This document shows, one piece after another, positions 7,237-16,237 of a stretch of DNA of 64,000 nt. Position 1 is the stretch's first letter. Each line of letters begins with the position of its first letter. Both the position numbers and the translations under genes were made by a program. The notes under the pieces are model-generated. The model made no database searches. It was not told the DNA's origin and saw nothing but the letters and a program-made list of their open reading frames with translations. The stretch comes from Hyphomicrobiales bacterium (GTDB lineage: Bacteria; Pseudomonadota; Alphaproteobacteria; Rhizobiales; Rhizobiaceae): contig UCNE01000018.1 of assembly GCA_900473685.1 (NCBI GenBank), forward strand, positions 62,001 to 126,000. Reading direction: 5' to 3'.

Positions 7237-8649
7237 ATGACGGCAAATGCCGCCCGGCCCGCAGTGAGTGGGGATCCAACGTTGCGCCATATTCTGCAGA
7301 AAGCGGCGATGATTCGCGTCCTTGGTTGTGCCGTTGCGCTGAGCGTTTCGACAATGATGTTGTCGGGTTGCGTTTCCGCCGCCAAGGACACGGCCGAGGC
7401 GGCCTCCGCAGAAGATGTGGTGGTGCCGGAAATCGCCGCTGCCAACACTGCCCAGGCAGCCGCCGGTTCCTATGAGGATCAGCAGGTTTCCGCCGTTGGC
7501 GCCAACGGTCAGCAACAGCCCGGCGCCCAGGCAAATGCGATGATGCCCGCACCAAACAATGGCCAACCCTCGTCACTGACGATGCAGAGCACCGGCCTCA
7601 ACGCCACCTCGAACAGCATCTTTGCGGTTCATGCGCCGAACGCGGTGCAGGCTCAGAGTGCAGCGGCGGACGCCGGCAATGCGCCACTGCCGGCCGGACA
7701 GGCCACCGGTGTCAATCCGGCGACAAACAGCCTCTTCAACAACGGCCAGCCGGCGGCAAACCAGTTGCCCCTGCCGCTGGAAGGCGCGAGCAATGCCGAT
7801 GGCGCAGCGGCCGCCCAACAGGTCGCAAGCGCGCAGATTGGCACCGACGGCACGCCGCTTCCGGTTGCCGTGCCGATCCCCTCGAGCGGCGACAGCCTGC
7901 GTGGTGACGCAGCCGGGCAGACTGCTGCCATGCAAACCGCTTCCACGGAGGAAGCCAAGAGCGCGACGGTGTCGATTCCTGATTCGGGGAATGCGCAGGA
8001 TAACGGCAATGAACCAGATGGGGCCGGGAAAACCTTGACGCTGGCCAGCCTGTTTGCTGCCAAACGCAAGAACCGGGACCAGTTCAACAATGACCGATTC
8101 GCCAAGACGCCTGCGAAAAAGGCACTTGTCGCCAATGACCTGAAACCGCAGCAGATTGCCGCGCTCGGCTTCACCGCCCTGCCCGGCGTGCGAACCACAT
8201 CGATGTTTGCCACCACCGATGATTCCGAGCCGGGGCATGACGACGATGGCGCCACGGTCGAAATGGCCTCCTTGTCCGGTCTGGCCCGGCTTGCGCCGAA
8301 CGGGCTCTGGCTGCAGACCGAAAAGGTGGAAACGGGCTGTTTCCAACCTGAACTGTTGCAGGTCTTGAAGGTCGTGGAAACCCATTACGGCCAAAAGGTC
8401 ATGGTGACCTCCGGCCTGCGCGACCTGAAACACAATGCCAGTGCCGGCGGACGCAAGCACTCGCTTCACACCACCTGCCAGGCAGCCGACATCCAGGTGC
8501 CCGGCGTCAGCAAATGGGATCTGGCAGAATATCTGCGCACCATTCCCGGACGCGGCGGTGTCGGAACCTATTGCCACACGGAATCCGTCCATATCGACAT
8601 AGGTGAGTCCCGCGACTGGAACTGGCGCTGCCGCCGCCGCAAAGGCTGA
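7237..8649 (+). CDS. Lipoprotein with C-terminal peptidase M15-like (DUF882/YcbK) domain
   Basis: The 470-residue protein starts with a lipoprotein signal ending in LSGC. Residues about 50-350 are a long low-complexity Ala/Gln/Asn/Ser linker. Residues about 365-465 form an M15_3-type domain with ETHYGQKVMVTSGLRD, RKHSLHTTCQAADIQVPG and VGTYCHTESVHIDIG. The His/Asp/His set of the zinc LD-/DD-carboxypeptidase fold is visible, so a peptidoglycan-directed role anchored in the envelope is likely. The start is ambiguous. ATG 7237 has a GAAAGG signal but gives a long n-region; ATG 7309 gives a conventional lipoprotein signal peptide. Confidence 0.82.
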   Translation: MTANAARPAVSGDPTLRHILQKAAMIRVLGCAVALSVSTMMLSGCVSAAKDTAEAASAEDVVVPEIAAANTAQAAAGSYEDQQVSAVGANGQQQPGAQANAMMPAPNNGQPSSLTMQSTGLNATSNSIFAVHAPNAVQAQSAAADAGNAPLPAGQATGVNPATNSLFNNGQPAANQLPLPLEGASNADGAAAAQQVASAQIGTDGTPLPVAVPIPSSGDSLRGDAAGQTAAMQTASTEEAKSATVSIPDSGNAQDNGNEPDGAGKTLTLASLFAAKRKNRDQFNNDRFAKTPAKKALVANDLKPQQIAALGFTALPGVRTTSMFATTDDSEPGHDDDGATVEMASLSGLARLAPNGLWLQTEKVETGCFQPELLQVLKVVETHYGQKVMVTSGLRDLKHNASAGGRKHSLHTTCQAADIQVPGVSKWDLAEYLRTIPGRGGVGTYCHTESVHIDIGESRDWNWRCRRRKG

Positions 8650-8740
8650 AGGTAACCAACTGTTTTAATTCAATAATTATCTCAAAAATCGAAAACGGCG
8701 CGTTATCAGAACTTTTTTACAGGAAAATGAAATTTGCCGC

Positions 8741-8769
8741 TTGCGGTATTCAAAACCCCTGACTATAAG
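8741..8769 (+). promoter_or_regulatory. Promoter of the first tRNA-Glu gene
   Basis: TTGCGG (8741-8746) and TATAAG (8764-8769) are spaced by 17 bp, and the tRNA begins 18 bp later. The -10 and its surroundings (TGACTATAAGACGCCCACAC) are identical to those of the second copy, which supports function. Confidence 0.75.
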
Positions 8770-8786
8770 ACGCCCACACAACGGAT

Positions 8787-8861
8787 GCGCCCTTCGTCTA
8801 TCGGTTAGGACACCAGATTTTCATTCTGGGAAGAGGGGTTCGACTCCCCTAGGGCGTACCA
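8787..8861 (+). tRNA. tRNA-Glu (UUC), copy 1
   Basis: A 75-nt tRNA. Acceptor GCGCCCT pairs with AGGGCGT (terminal G-T). The anticodon loop TTTTCAT on CCAGA/TCTGG gives TTC. The T arm is AGGGG-TTCGACT-CCCCT and CCA is encoded. It is identical to the copy 263 bp downstream. Confidence 0.97.
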
Positions 8862-9003
8862 TTGTGAACCTCCCCTCCAGTCCGGAAATATGCCGCGCAA
8901 TCACCAAAATCCGGTGTTGCGGGCGCTTTCTCATGACGCGAGCCCGCCTCGTTTAACCGCTGATTTTACTGCGAAAATTTCTTGAAAAAATGCGATTTAG
9001 CGC

Positions 9004-9032
9004 TTGCAGCATTGAACGTGTCTGACTATAAG
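9004..9032 (+). promoter_or_regulatory. Promoter of the second tRNA-Glu gene
   Basis: TTGCAG (9004-9009), a 17-bp spacer, then TATAAG (9027-9032). The tRNA begins 18 bp after the -10, the same geometry as the first copy. Confidence 0.75.
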
Positions 9033-9049
9033 ACGCCCACACCACTGAT

Positions 9050-9124
9050 GCGCCCTTCGTCTATCGGTTAGGACACCAGATTTTCATTCTGGGAAGAGGG
9101 GTTCGACTCCCCTAGGGCGTACCA
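9050..9124 (+). tRNA. tRNA-Glu (UUC), copy 2
   Basis: The sequence is identical to copy 1 over all 75 nt, including the encoded CCA. It lies 188 bp after the end of copy 1 and has its own promoter, so the two are separately transcribed duplicates rather than a tRNA operon. Confidence 0.97.
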
Positions 9125-9179
9125 TGGTTCAAAAATCCCCCAACATTTAAACCAATCGATCAGCCGTTGCTATCGCCGC

Positions 9180-10982
9180 TTAGAACGCCTTCGCGGCGTC
9201 GATTACCCGCAATTGCACGCGGCGCGTTCCCTGCCACAAGTCGGCCGAGATCGAGGCGGCAACATGCAGCGACGTGCCACGCTCCGACAGCAGCAAATCG
9301 CCCAGCGGTGTCTCCAGAGCCCGGAACGCGATGCCGTCGATCCGCGAACCATCCTGACCTTCCAGCGTCACCTTCACATGATTGGCGCCGACCTGGCGCG
9401 AATCGCGCAGGCGATGTGCGGGTAGCGCAAAAATCGGCTGCGGATGCCCTGCCCCATACGGGCCTGCCTGTTCGAGTTGGTCGATCAGCGCCAGATTGGC
9501 GCCGGCAGCCCCCAGGGCGCCGTCGATCTTTAGCGTTTCGGCCGAGACGAGGTCCTTGACGGTATTCTGCGCCTTCTCGTCGAAGAAATGTCTGAGCTTG
9601 CCGAGATTGGCGCGCTCGACGGTCAGGCCTGCCGCCATCGCATGGCCGCCGCCCTTCACCAGGAGGCCGTTATCGACAGCCGCGCGAACGATCTTGCCGA
9701 TGTCGAAACCACTGATCGAGCGGCCCGAGCCTGTTCCCTTGCCATTGATATCGAACGAGATCGCGAAGGCCGGACGGCGAAACTTTTCCTTCAGGCGCGC
9801 GGCCAGGAGACCGACGATGCCCGGATGCCAGTTTTCGCGGGCCGTGACGATGATTGAGGCCGATTCACCAGTACCATATTCCGCCAGCGCTTCGGCTTCC
9901 GCCTCGGCCAGCATCGCCACCTCCATCATCTGCCGTTCGCGATTGAGCTCGTCGAGTTTGGCGGCGATCTCTTCGGCGGCGGCCTCGTCCTCCAGCGTAA
10001 GCAAGCGGCTACCGAGTGCCGCATCGCCGATACGGCCCCCGGCATTGATGCGCGGGCCGATCAGGAAGCCGAAATGATAGGGCGTGACAGGTCCGCCAAG
10101 GCCAGCCTTGCGAAACAGCGCCGACAGGCCAGGGTTCTGCATATGCCGTGCGGCAACCAGCCCTTTGACCACATAGGCCCTGTTCAGGCCCTTGAGCGGC
10201 ACCACGTCGCAGACGGTCGCCAGCGCGACAATATCAAGCAAGGCGAGCAGATCGAACGAGGCGACACGCTTGTCACCGGCTTCACGCAACTGGCGCACGG
10301 CATTGACGAGAACGAGGAAGACGACACCGGCTGCGCAGAGATGCCCCTGCCCCGACAGATCGTCCTCGCGGTTCGGATTGACCAGCGCCACGCATGGCGG
10401 CAGTTCCCTGCCAACCTGATGATGGTCGATCACAACGACATCGGTGCCGCGCGCTTCGGCAGCGGCCAGCGATTCGTGGCTGGTCGAGCCGCAATCGACG
10501 GTGACGATCAAGCGGGCGCCATTGTCGATCAACTGATTGATCGCTGTAGGATTGGGGCCGTAGCCTTCGAAAATCCGGTCGGGAATGTAGATCTCCGCCT
10601 CGACGCCGAAATGACGCAGGAAGCGGAACATCAGCGCCGAGGATGCTGCACCATCGACATCGTAGTCTCCGAAAATGGCAACCTTCTCGCGCGCCTTGAT
10701 CGCCGCGATGATGCGGGCAGCGGCCTTGTTGCAATCGGTCAGTGTATCAGGATTGGGCATCAGCGAACGGATGGTCGGATCGAGAAATGCCACCGCGTCG
10801 TCCATGGTCACGCCGCGGCCCGCCAGCACCCGGGCGATGAGATCGGAAAACCCGTGAACCTGGCTGATCGCGAGTGCGCGGTTCTGACCGGCCTGGTCGA
10901 GCCGCGATACCCAGCGCTGTCCGCTGACCGACCGCTCGACATTGAGAAACGCCCGCTGGACGGGATCTGGCACTTCAATCAT
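9180..10982 (-). CDS. recJ: Single-stranded-DNA-specific exonuclease RecJ
   Basis: The protein is 600 residues from the ATG at 10982; the open frame extends 28 codons further without a good signal. The DHH phosphoesterase motifs are in order: GDYDVDGAASSAL near residue 105, TVDCGS, VIDHHQVG and ALVNPNRED. They are followed by the DHHA1 motif GGGHAMAAGLTVE and a C-terminal OB-like domain. RecJ degrades ssDNA 5'-3' in RecF-pathway recombination, mismatch and base-excision repair. The length is typical of alphaproteobacterial RecJ. It lies downstream of hom on the same strand, separated by a terminator. Confidence 0.96.
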   Translation of the reverse strand: MIEVPDPVQRAFLNVERSVSGQRWVSRLDQAGQNRALAISQVHGFSDLIARVLAGRGVTMDDAVAFLDPTIRSLMPNPDTLTDCNKAAARIIAAIKAREKVAIFGDYDVDGAASSALMFRFLRHFGVEAEIYIPDRIFEGYGPNPTAINQLIDNGARLIVTVDCGSTSHESLAAAEARGTDVVVIDHHQVGRELPPCVALVNPNREDDLSGQGHLCAAGVVFLVLVNAVRQLREAGDKRVASFDLLALLDIVALATVCDVVPLKGLNRAYVVKGLVAARHMQNPGLSALFRKAGLGGPVTPYHFGFLIGPRINAGGRIGDAALGSRLLTLEDEAAAEEIAAKLDELNRERQMMEVAMLAEAEAEALAEYGTGESASIIVTARENWHPGIVGLLAARLKEKFRRPAFAISFDINGKGTGSGRSISGFDIGKIVRAAVDNGLLVKGGGHAMAAGLTVERANLGKLRHFFDEKAQNTVKDLVSAETLKIDGALGAAGANLALIDQLEQAGPYGAGHPQPIFALPAHRLRDSRQVGANHVKVTLEGQDGSRIDGIAFRALETPLGDLLLSERGTSLHVAASISADLWQGTRRVQLRVIDAAKAF

Positions 10983-11040
10983 CGTACACCCATGACTTTT
11001 GACCGTTCGTACGCGGGTTTTGCATCCGGCGCAAACAGCA

Positions 11041-11081
11041 ACGAAAACGGCCCCACCCGGGGTCAATCCGGATGGGGCCGT
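11041..11081 (-). terminator. Terminator downstream of hom
   Basis: Inverted repeat ACGGCCCCA/TGGGGCCGT (9 bp, with further internal pairing) is followed on the minus strand by a TTTTCGT tract. It lies 25 bp past the hom stop and before the recJ start. Confidence 0.7.
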
Positions 11082-11105
11082 AAGACATTCATCGGAAAGT
11101 GCGGA

Positions 11106-12428
11106 TCAGGCAGCCTTCGGCCGCTCGATGCGGATAACCTGCGGCTCGCCGACCAGATAACCTTCGGCCTTGATCGAGGCCACGGCCTTGCGTACCGAAT
11201 CCTCGGTCGTCGCGTGGGTGACGAGAATGATCGTCTGCGGTTCGCCGGTATCGACGGGCTGCTTGGAGTGCTGGACGATCGATTCCAGCGAAATCCGGTT
11301 CTCCGCCATGCGCGTGGCAATGCTTGCAAAGACGCCGGTCTTGTCGAGAACCTTCAGACGGATGAAGTATCCGCCTTCATGGCTCTGAATCTGCGCCTGC
11401 TTATAGGGCAGCAGCGCCGTAACGGGACGGCCAAATGCCGGCACATGCTGGGCGCCCGGACGGCTCTTGGCGAGATCGGCGATGTCGCCGAGCACGGCAG
11501 ATGCCGTTGCATTGCCGCCGGCACCCGGGCCGACCATCAGCAATTCGCCGAGAATATCGGATTCAATCGCCACCGCATTGGTAACGCCATCAACCTGCGC
11601 AATCACCGAATCGAGCGGAACCATGGTCGGGTGCACCCGCTGCTCGATACCGCTCTCCGTGCGCTGGGCAACGCCAAGCAGCTTGATACGGTAGCCCAGA
11701 TCGGCGGCTGCATGAATATCGTCGATCGAGATATTGGTGATGCCTTCCAGATAGATGTCATCGGCCGCGATCGCGGTTCCAAAGGCAAGGCTGGTGAGGA
11801 TCGACAGCTTGTGGGCGGTATCGTTACCCTCGATGTCGAAGGCCGGATCGGCTTCGGCATAACCGAGGCGCTGCGCTTCCTTGAGGCAGGCCTCGAACGA
11901 CAGGCCTTCCTTTTCCATCTTGGTCAGGATGTAGTTGCAGGTGCCGTTCATGATGCCATAGACGCGCGAAATTGTGTTGCCCGTCAGCGATTCACGAAGA
12001 GCCTTGATCACCGGAATGCCGCCGGCGACCGCAGCTTCATAGTTGAGAAGCGCGCCATGCTCTTCAGCCAGACCGGCAAGCGCGATGCCATGAGCGGCGA
12101 GCAGCGCCTTGTTGGCGGTGATTACGTGCACGCCGCGCGACAGGGCAGCCTTGACGGCTGACAGAGCCGGCTCACCAGCACCGCCCATCAACTCGACGAA
12201 AACGTCGATATCGGCAGTGCTCGCCAGCGAAAGCGCATCTTCATGCCATTCGATGGCGGAAATGTCGACGCCGCGGTCGCGGTTCCTGTCGCGTGCCGTG
12301 ACGGCGGTGATTTCGATGGCCCGGCCGCATGTCGTCGCCAGCGCCTCGTGGCGCTCCTGGAGAATACGCACGAGCGAGGCACCCACAGTTCCCAAGCCCG
12401 CAATGCCGATTTTAAGGGCATCTGCCAT
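11106..12428 (-). CDS. hom: Homoserine dehydrogenase
   Basis: A 440-residue enzyme. The N-terminal Rossmann motif is IGIAGLGTVGASLV. The central catalytic region holds GGIPVIKALRESL, INGTCN-type NGTCNYILTKME and AEADPAFDIEGNDTAHKL. The C-terminal ACT domain (about 350-435) holds VLDKTGVFASIATRMAENRI. It reduces aspartate semialdehyde to homoserine for threonine and methionine synthesis; the ACT domain suggests threonine feedback. The downstream order from an AlaC-like aminotransferase to hom to recJ is a rhizobial arrangement. Confidence 0.96.
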   Translation of the reverse strand: MADALKIGIAGLGTVGASLVRILQERHEALATTCGRAIEITAVTARDRNRDRGVDISAIEWHEDALSLASTADIDVFVELMGGAGEPALSAVKAALSRGVHVITANKALLAAHGIALAGLAEEHGALLNYEAAVAGGIPVIKALRESLTGNTISRVYGIMNGTCNYILTKMEKEGLSFEACLKEAQRLGYAEADPAFDIEGNDTAHKLSILTSLAFGTAIAADDIYLEGITNISIDDIHAAADLGYRIKLLGVAQRTESGIEQRVHPTMVPLDSVIAQVDGVTNAVAIESDILGELLMVGPGAGGNATASAVLGDIADLAKSRPGAQHVPAFGRPVTALLPYKQAQIQSHEGGYFIRLKVLDKTGVFASIATRMAENRISLESIVQHSKQPVDTGEPQTIILVTHATTEDSVRKAVASIKAEGYLVGEPQVIRIERPKAA

Positions 12429-12459
12429 ACACGTTTCCTATCATTAACATATCGAGAGC

Positions 12460-12481
12460 GCTCCGCCTGAACCGGCGGAGC
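12460..12481 (-). terminator. Hairpin between aminotransferase and hom
   Basis: A perfect 8-bp stem GCTCCGCC/GGCGGAGC with loop TGAACC lies between the aminotransferase stop (12512) and the hom start (12428). There is no T-run, so it may be a processing or weak termination signal inside the run. Confidence 0.4.
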
Positions 12482-12511
12482 AGATTTTGAGGGGACTGGA
12501 AATCCAGTGCC

Positions 12512-13729
12512 TCAGCGGTGAGCGTTCAGCGAGATGACGTTGTGCAACGTATCGTCGGCTGTCGACAGAAACTTCTTCAGGCTGCGGGCTGCCTGGCGAA
12601 TCCGGTGTTCGTTCTCGACCAGCGCGATGCGGATATAATCGTCACCCTGTTCGCCGAAGCCGATGCCCGGCGCCACGGCGATATCGGCCTTTTCAACTAG
12701 AAGCTTGGAGAACTCCAGCGAACCGAGATGGCGGAATTTTTCCGGGATCTTTGCCCAGGCAAACATGGTTGCAGCCGGCGGCGGCACGTCCCATCCGGCC
12801 TTGCCGAAGCTTTCGACCAAAACGTCGCGGCGGCGCTTGTAGATATTGCGGACCTCGGCGATATCCGAGCCGTCGCCATTCAGCGCATGGGTCGCGGCCA
12901 CCTGGATCGGCGTGAAAGCGCCGTAGTCGAGGTAGGACTTGACCCGCGTCAGGGCTGCGATCAGGCGTTCGTTGCCGACGGCGAAGCCCATGCGCCAGCC
13001 GGGCATGGAAAATGTCTTCGACATCGAGGTGAACTCGACCGTGTTGTCCATCGCGCCTGGAACTTCCAGAACGGATGGCGGCAGGACGCCGTCGAAATAG
13101 ATTTCCGAATAGGCCAGATCCGACAGGATGACGATGTCGTGCTTCTTCGCAAACGCGACGACTTCCTTGTAGAAATCAAGCGTTGCCACATGCGCCGTCG
13201 GGTTGGACGGATAGTTGATGACCAGCGCGATCGGCTTGGGGATTGAATGACGGATCGCCCGCTCCAGCGGCGGGAAGAACGTGTCATCCGGCTCGACCGA
13301 GATCGAACGGATCACACCGCCGGTCATCAGGAAGCCGAAGGCATGGATCGGATAGGTCGGGTTCGGGCACAGGATCACGTCGCCAGGCGCGGTGATCGCC
13401 TGCGCCATGTTGGCAAAGCCTTCCTTCGAACCAAGCGTCGCTACGACCTGCGTATCTGGATTGAGCTTGACGCCGAAACGGCGGGCATAATAGGCGGCCT
13501 GCGCGCGGCGAAGGCCAGGAATGCCCTTGGAGGACGAATAGCGGTGAGTGCGCGGATCCTGGACGACCTCACACAGCTTGTCGACGACGGATTGCGGCGT
13601 CGGAAGGTCCGGATTGCCCATGCCGAGGTCGATGATGTCAGCTCCACCCGCTCGCGCGCTGGCTTTCAAACGGTTGACCTGTTCGAAAACGTAAGGCGGC
13701 AGACGCCGGACTTTGTGAAACTCTTCCAT
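12512..13729 (-). CDS. PLP-dependent aminotransferase, AlaC-like
   Basis: A 405-residue fold-type I class I/II aminotransferase. The N-terminus FHKVRRLPPYVFEQVNRLK with IIDLGMGNPDLPTP, the PLP-binding region LGSKEGFANM and NPTYPIHAFG, the FPSNPTA-like NYPSNPTAHVA and the Schiff-base lysine in SMSKTFSMPGWR all match the AlaC (YfdZ) alanine aminotransferase subfamily. Rhizobial members are often labelled LL-diaminopimelate aminotransferase. Location before hom suggests amino-acid biosynthesis of the aspartate or alanine families. The substrate cannot be decided from sequence. Confidence 0.88.
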   Translation of the reverse strand: MEEFHKVRRLPPYVFEQVNRLKASARAGGADIIDLGMGNPDLPTPQSVVDKLCEVVQDPRTHRYSSSKGIPGLRRAQAAYYARRFGVKLNPDTQVVATLGSKEGFANMAQAITAPGDVILCPNPTYPIHAFGFLMTGGVIRSISVEPDDTFFPPLERAIRHSIPKPIALVINYPSNPTAHVATLDFYKEVVAFAKKHDIVILSDLAYSEIYFDGVLPPSVLEVPGAMDNTVEFTSMSKTFSMPGWRMGFAVGNERLIAALTRVKSYLDYGAFTPIQVAATHALNGDGSDIAEVRNIYKRRRDVLVESFGKAGWDVPPPAATMFAWAKIPEKFRHLGSLEFSKLLVEKADIAVAPGIGFGEQGDDYIRIALVENEHRIRQAARSLKKFLSTADDTLHNVISLNAHR

Positions 13730-13851
13730 CTCTAAACCTCGTCTTGCGCCGTCCCCGTGCCGGAATCATGCGTGCAAGGAGACGCGCGCGGTGCAATCTG
13801 GCCCACGCGGCCATGAAACGCTTTGCGTCCAAATCAGCCGAAACGCAAGCG

Positions 13852-14214
13852 CTATTTCTGTATCTCTTTCAGCGTATCGGCACCGTGGTTGGCGGCCAGC
13901 AGCTGCAGCTCCTTCAGGCGGCGCTGATATTCCGCTTCGGAGATTTTTCCCGACGATCGCGCAGCCCCGAGCGCCGTCAGCCGCGCCGACTGGCTTGCGG
14001 CGTCTTCGTTGCTCATCTGGGCACTCGCTGCCGGCAATTTGCCCTCGATGACAGGATAGACATCGGCGGGAATAGGCTTGGCCATGGTGGCCGAATAGAT
14101 TGACGGCTGCTCCTCGACCTTTGTCGAACTGCACGCGGCTAGAGCAAGCACCAAACCTGCCAGTCCAAAGGCCGTACCCATCCGCGTCATCACTGCTTTC
14201 CCCGACTTCGTCAT
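13852..14214 (-). CDS. Small lipoprotein with SHOCT-like C-terminus
   Basis: A 120-residue protein starting at the ATG at 14214, with AGGGACGAG upstream. A signal peptide ends in LALAAC, indicating a lipoprotein. The C-terminal about 40 residues (ARLTALGAARSSGKISEAEYQRRLKELQ) resemble the short SHOCT motif, where a helix carrying L..L...G.IS..EY...K is typical. The middle part contains PIPADVYPVIEGKLPAAS. Homologues are widespread in rhizobia as hypothetical lipoproteins. It is divergent from phaC. Confidence 0.75.
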   Translation of the reverse strand: MTKSGKAVMTRMGTAFGLAGLVLALAACSSTKVEEQPSIYSATMAKPIPADVYPVIEGKLPAASAQMSNEDAASQSARLTALGAARSSGKISEAEYQRRLKELQLLAANHGADTLKEIQK

Positions 14215-14365
14215 CTCGTCCCTGCCCGGCCCCTTTAGATTGAATCTCTGACCGAAACCGGCGGGCGGCCTATCTGCCCCGAGTCCAACATGCGCTGGCA
14301 CTTGTAATCATTTTAAGGCAGAATGTAAAAAGACAAAACAAACAAACATCTGTGGAGGAAACTGG

Positions 14366-16219
14366 GTGGCAGAAGACAGGAAGGCCGAGGGCCAGACCGG
14401 CACCAGCACGGATGGTTTTCCCGGTTTCGACCCGAAATCCGTCGAACCCTACATCGTCAAGGATCCGGAAGCCTTTACGATGAATCTTGCCCGCACGGTC
14501 GAACAGCTCGGCAAGGCCGCATCCGCATGGCTTGCCCCCCGCGAAAGCGGCGAAAAGATCGACATGGTCGCCGACCCGATGGTCGATATGGTCAAGACGC
14601 TATCTAAGGTTTCCGAATACTGGCTCTCCGATCCAAGGCGCACCCTCGAGGCGCAGACCTACCTGATGGGCAGTTTCTTCTCGATGTGGACACGCAGCCT
14701 GCAGAAAATGAGCGGCGAGACGGTCAGCGATCCCGACGGCGTGCCGCGCAACGACAAGCGTTTTGCCGATGCCGACTGGGCCACCAATCCGTTCTTCGAT
14801 TTCCTGCGCCAGGCCTATTTCATCACGTCCAACTGGGCGGACCGGATGGTGCGCGACGCCGAAGGTCTTGACGATCACACCAAGCACAAGGCGGCATTCT
14901 ACGTCCGGCAGATTTCCAGCGCCCTGTCGCCTGCCAATTTCGTCACCACCAATCCGCAACTCTATCGCGAGACGGTCGCCTCCAGCGGTGCCAACCTCGT
15001 CAAGGGCATGCAGATGCTGGCCGAGGACATCGTTGCCGGCAAGGGAGACCTGAAACTTCGCCAGACGGATGTCAGCAAATTCGCAGTCGGCGAGAACATC
15101 GCGATTACGCCTGGCAAGGTGATCGGCCAAAGCGACGTCTGCCAGGTGCTGCAATATGATGCCTCCACCGAGACGGTGCTGAAGCGGCCGCTGTTGATCT
15201 GCCCGCCATGGATCAACAAGTTCTATGTGCTGGATCTCAACCCGCAAAAATCCTTCATCAAATGGGCCGTGGATCAGGGCCACACCGTCTTCGTCATCTC
15301 CTGGGTCAACCCGGATGAGCGCCATGCCAACAAGGACTGGGAGTCCTACGCCCGCGAAGGCATCGGCTTTGCACTCGACACGATCCGCCAGGCGACCGGC
15401 GAAGAGGACGTCAATGCGATCGGCTACTGCGTTGGCGGCACCCTGCTTGCCGCAACGCTTGCCCTGCACGCACAGGAAGGCGACACCCGCATCCGCTCTG
15501 CCACCCTGTTTACCACGCAGGTCGATTTCACCCATGCCGGCGACCTCAAGGTTTTTGCCGACGAGGAACAGATCGCCCAGATGGAACAGCGGATGAAGGA
15601 GACCGGCTATCTCGACGGCTCGAAGATGGCGATGGCCTTCAACATGTTGCGGGCGTCGGATCTCATCTGGCCCTATTTCGTCAACAACTACCTGAAGGGC
15701 CAGGAGCCCTCAGCCTTCGACCTGCTCTACTGGAATTCCGATTCGACGCGGATGCCGGCGGCCAACCACTCCTTCTATCTGCGCAATTGCTACCTGCAGA
15801 ACAACCTGACCAAGGGCGACATGGTGCTGGCCGGCAAGAAGGTCTCACTCGGTGACGTCAAAATCCCGATCTACAATCTGGCCACCAAGGAAGACCATAT
15901 CGCCCCGGCAAAGTCTGTCTTCGTCGGCAGCCAGTTCTTTGGCGGTGACGTCACCTACGTCATGTCCGGCTCCGGCCACATCGCCGGCGTCGTCAATCCG
16001 CCGGACAAGAACAAGTACCAGTTCTGGACCGGTGGTCCTGCCACGGGCGATTTCGATGATTGGGTCACGTCCGCGAAGGAAACGCCCGGCTCCTGGTGGC
16101 CGCATTGGCAGGCCTGGATCGAAACGCTTGATGGCGAGCGCGTGCCCGCGCGCAAGACGGGCGGAAACCTCAATTCTCTTGAAGAAGCGCCGGGCTCTTA
16201 TGTCCGCGCCCGCGCCTGA
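14366..16219 (+). CDS. phaC: Class I poly(3-hydroxyalkanoate) synthase
   Basis: The 617-residue protein starts at GTG 14366 behind GTGGAGGA. It has a PhaC N-terminal domain (about 100-270, including FFDFLRQAYF) and an alpha/beta-hydrolase catalytic domain. The lipase-like box GYCVGG contains the nucleophile Cys355; the acid is in KEDHIAP and the histidine in GSGHIAG. It polymerises 3-hydroxybutyryl-CoA into PHB on granule surfaces. The length fits class I. phaA/phaB/phaR are not nearby, the normal situation in rhizobia. Confidence 0.96.
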   Translation: MAEDRKAEGQTGTSTDGFPGFDPKSVEPYIVKDPEAFTMNLARTVEQLGKAASAWLAPRESGEKIDMVADPMVDMVKTLSKVSEYWLSDPRRTLEAQTYLMGSFFSMWTRSLQKMSGETVSDPDGVPRNDKRFADADWATNPFFDFLRQAYFITSNWADRMVRDAEGLDDHTKHKAAFYVRQISSALSPANFVTTNPQLYRETVASSGANLVKGMQMLAEDIVAGKGDLKLRQTDVSKFAVGENIAITPGKVIGQSDVCQVLQYDASTETVLKRPLLICPPWINKFYVLDLNPQKSFIKWAVDQGHTVFVISWVNPDERHANKDWESYAREGIGFALDTIRQATGEEDVNAIGYCVGGTLLAATLALHAQEGDTRIRSATLFTTQVDFTHAGDLKVFADEEQIAQMEQRMKETGYLDGSKMAMAFNMLRASDLIWPYFVNNYLKGQEPSAFDLLYWNSDSTRMPAANHSFYLRNCYLQNNLTKGDMVLAGKKVSLGDVKIPIYNLATKEDHIAPAKSVFVGSQFFGGDVTYVMSGSGHIAGVVNPPDKNKYQFWTGGPATGDFDDWVTSAKETPGSWWPHWQAWIETLDGERVPARKTGGNLNSLEEAPGSYVRARA

Positions 16220-16237
16220 TCAGATAACGGACACTTC

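Noticed and set aside
10074..12161. A 695-codon plus-strand frame across recJ and hom
   Set aside because: It lies opposite two well-recognised genes and its translation is a His/Arg/Asp-rich sequence without domains, as expected for an antisense shadow.
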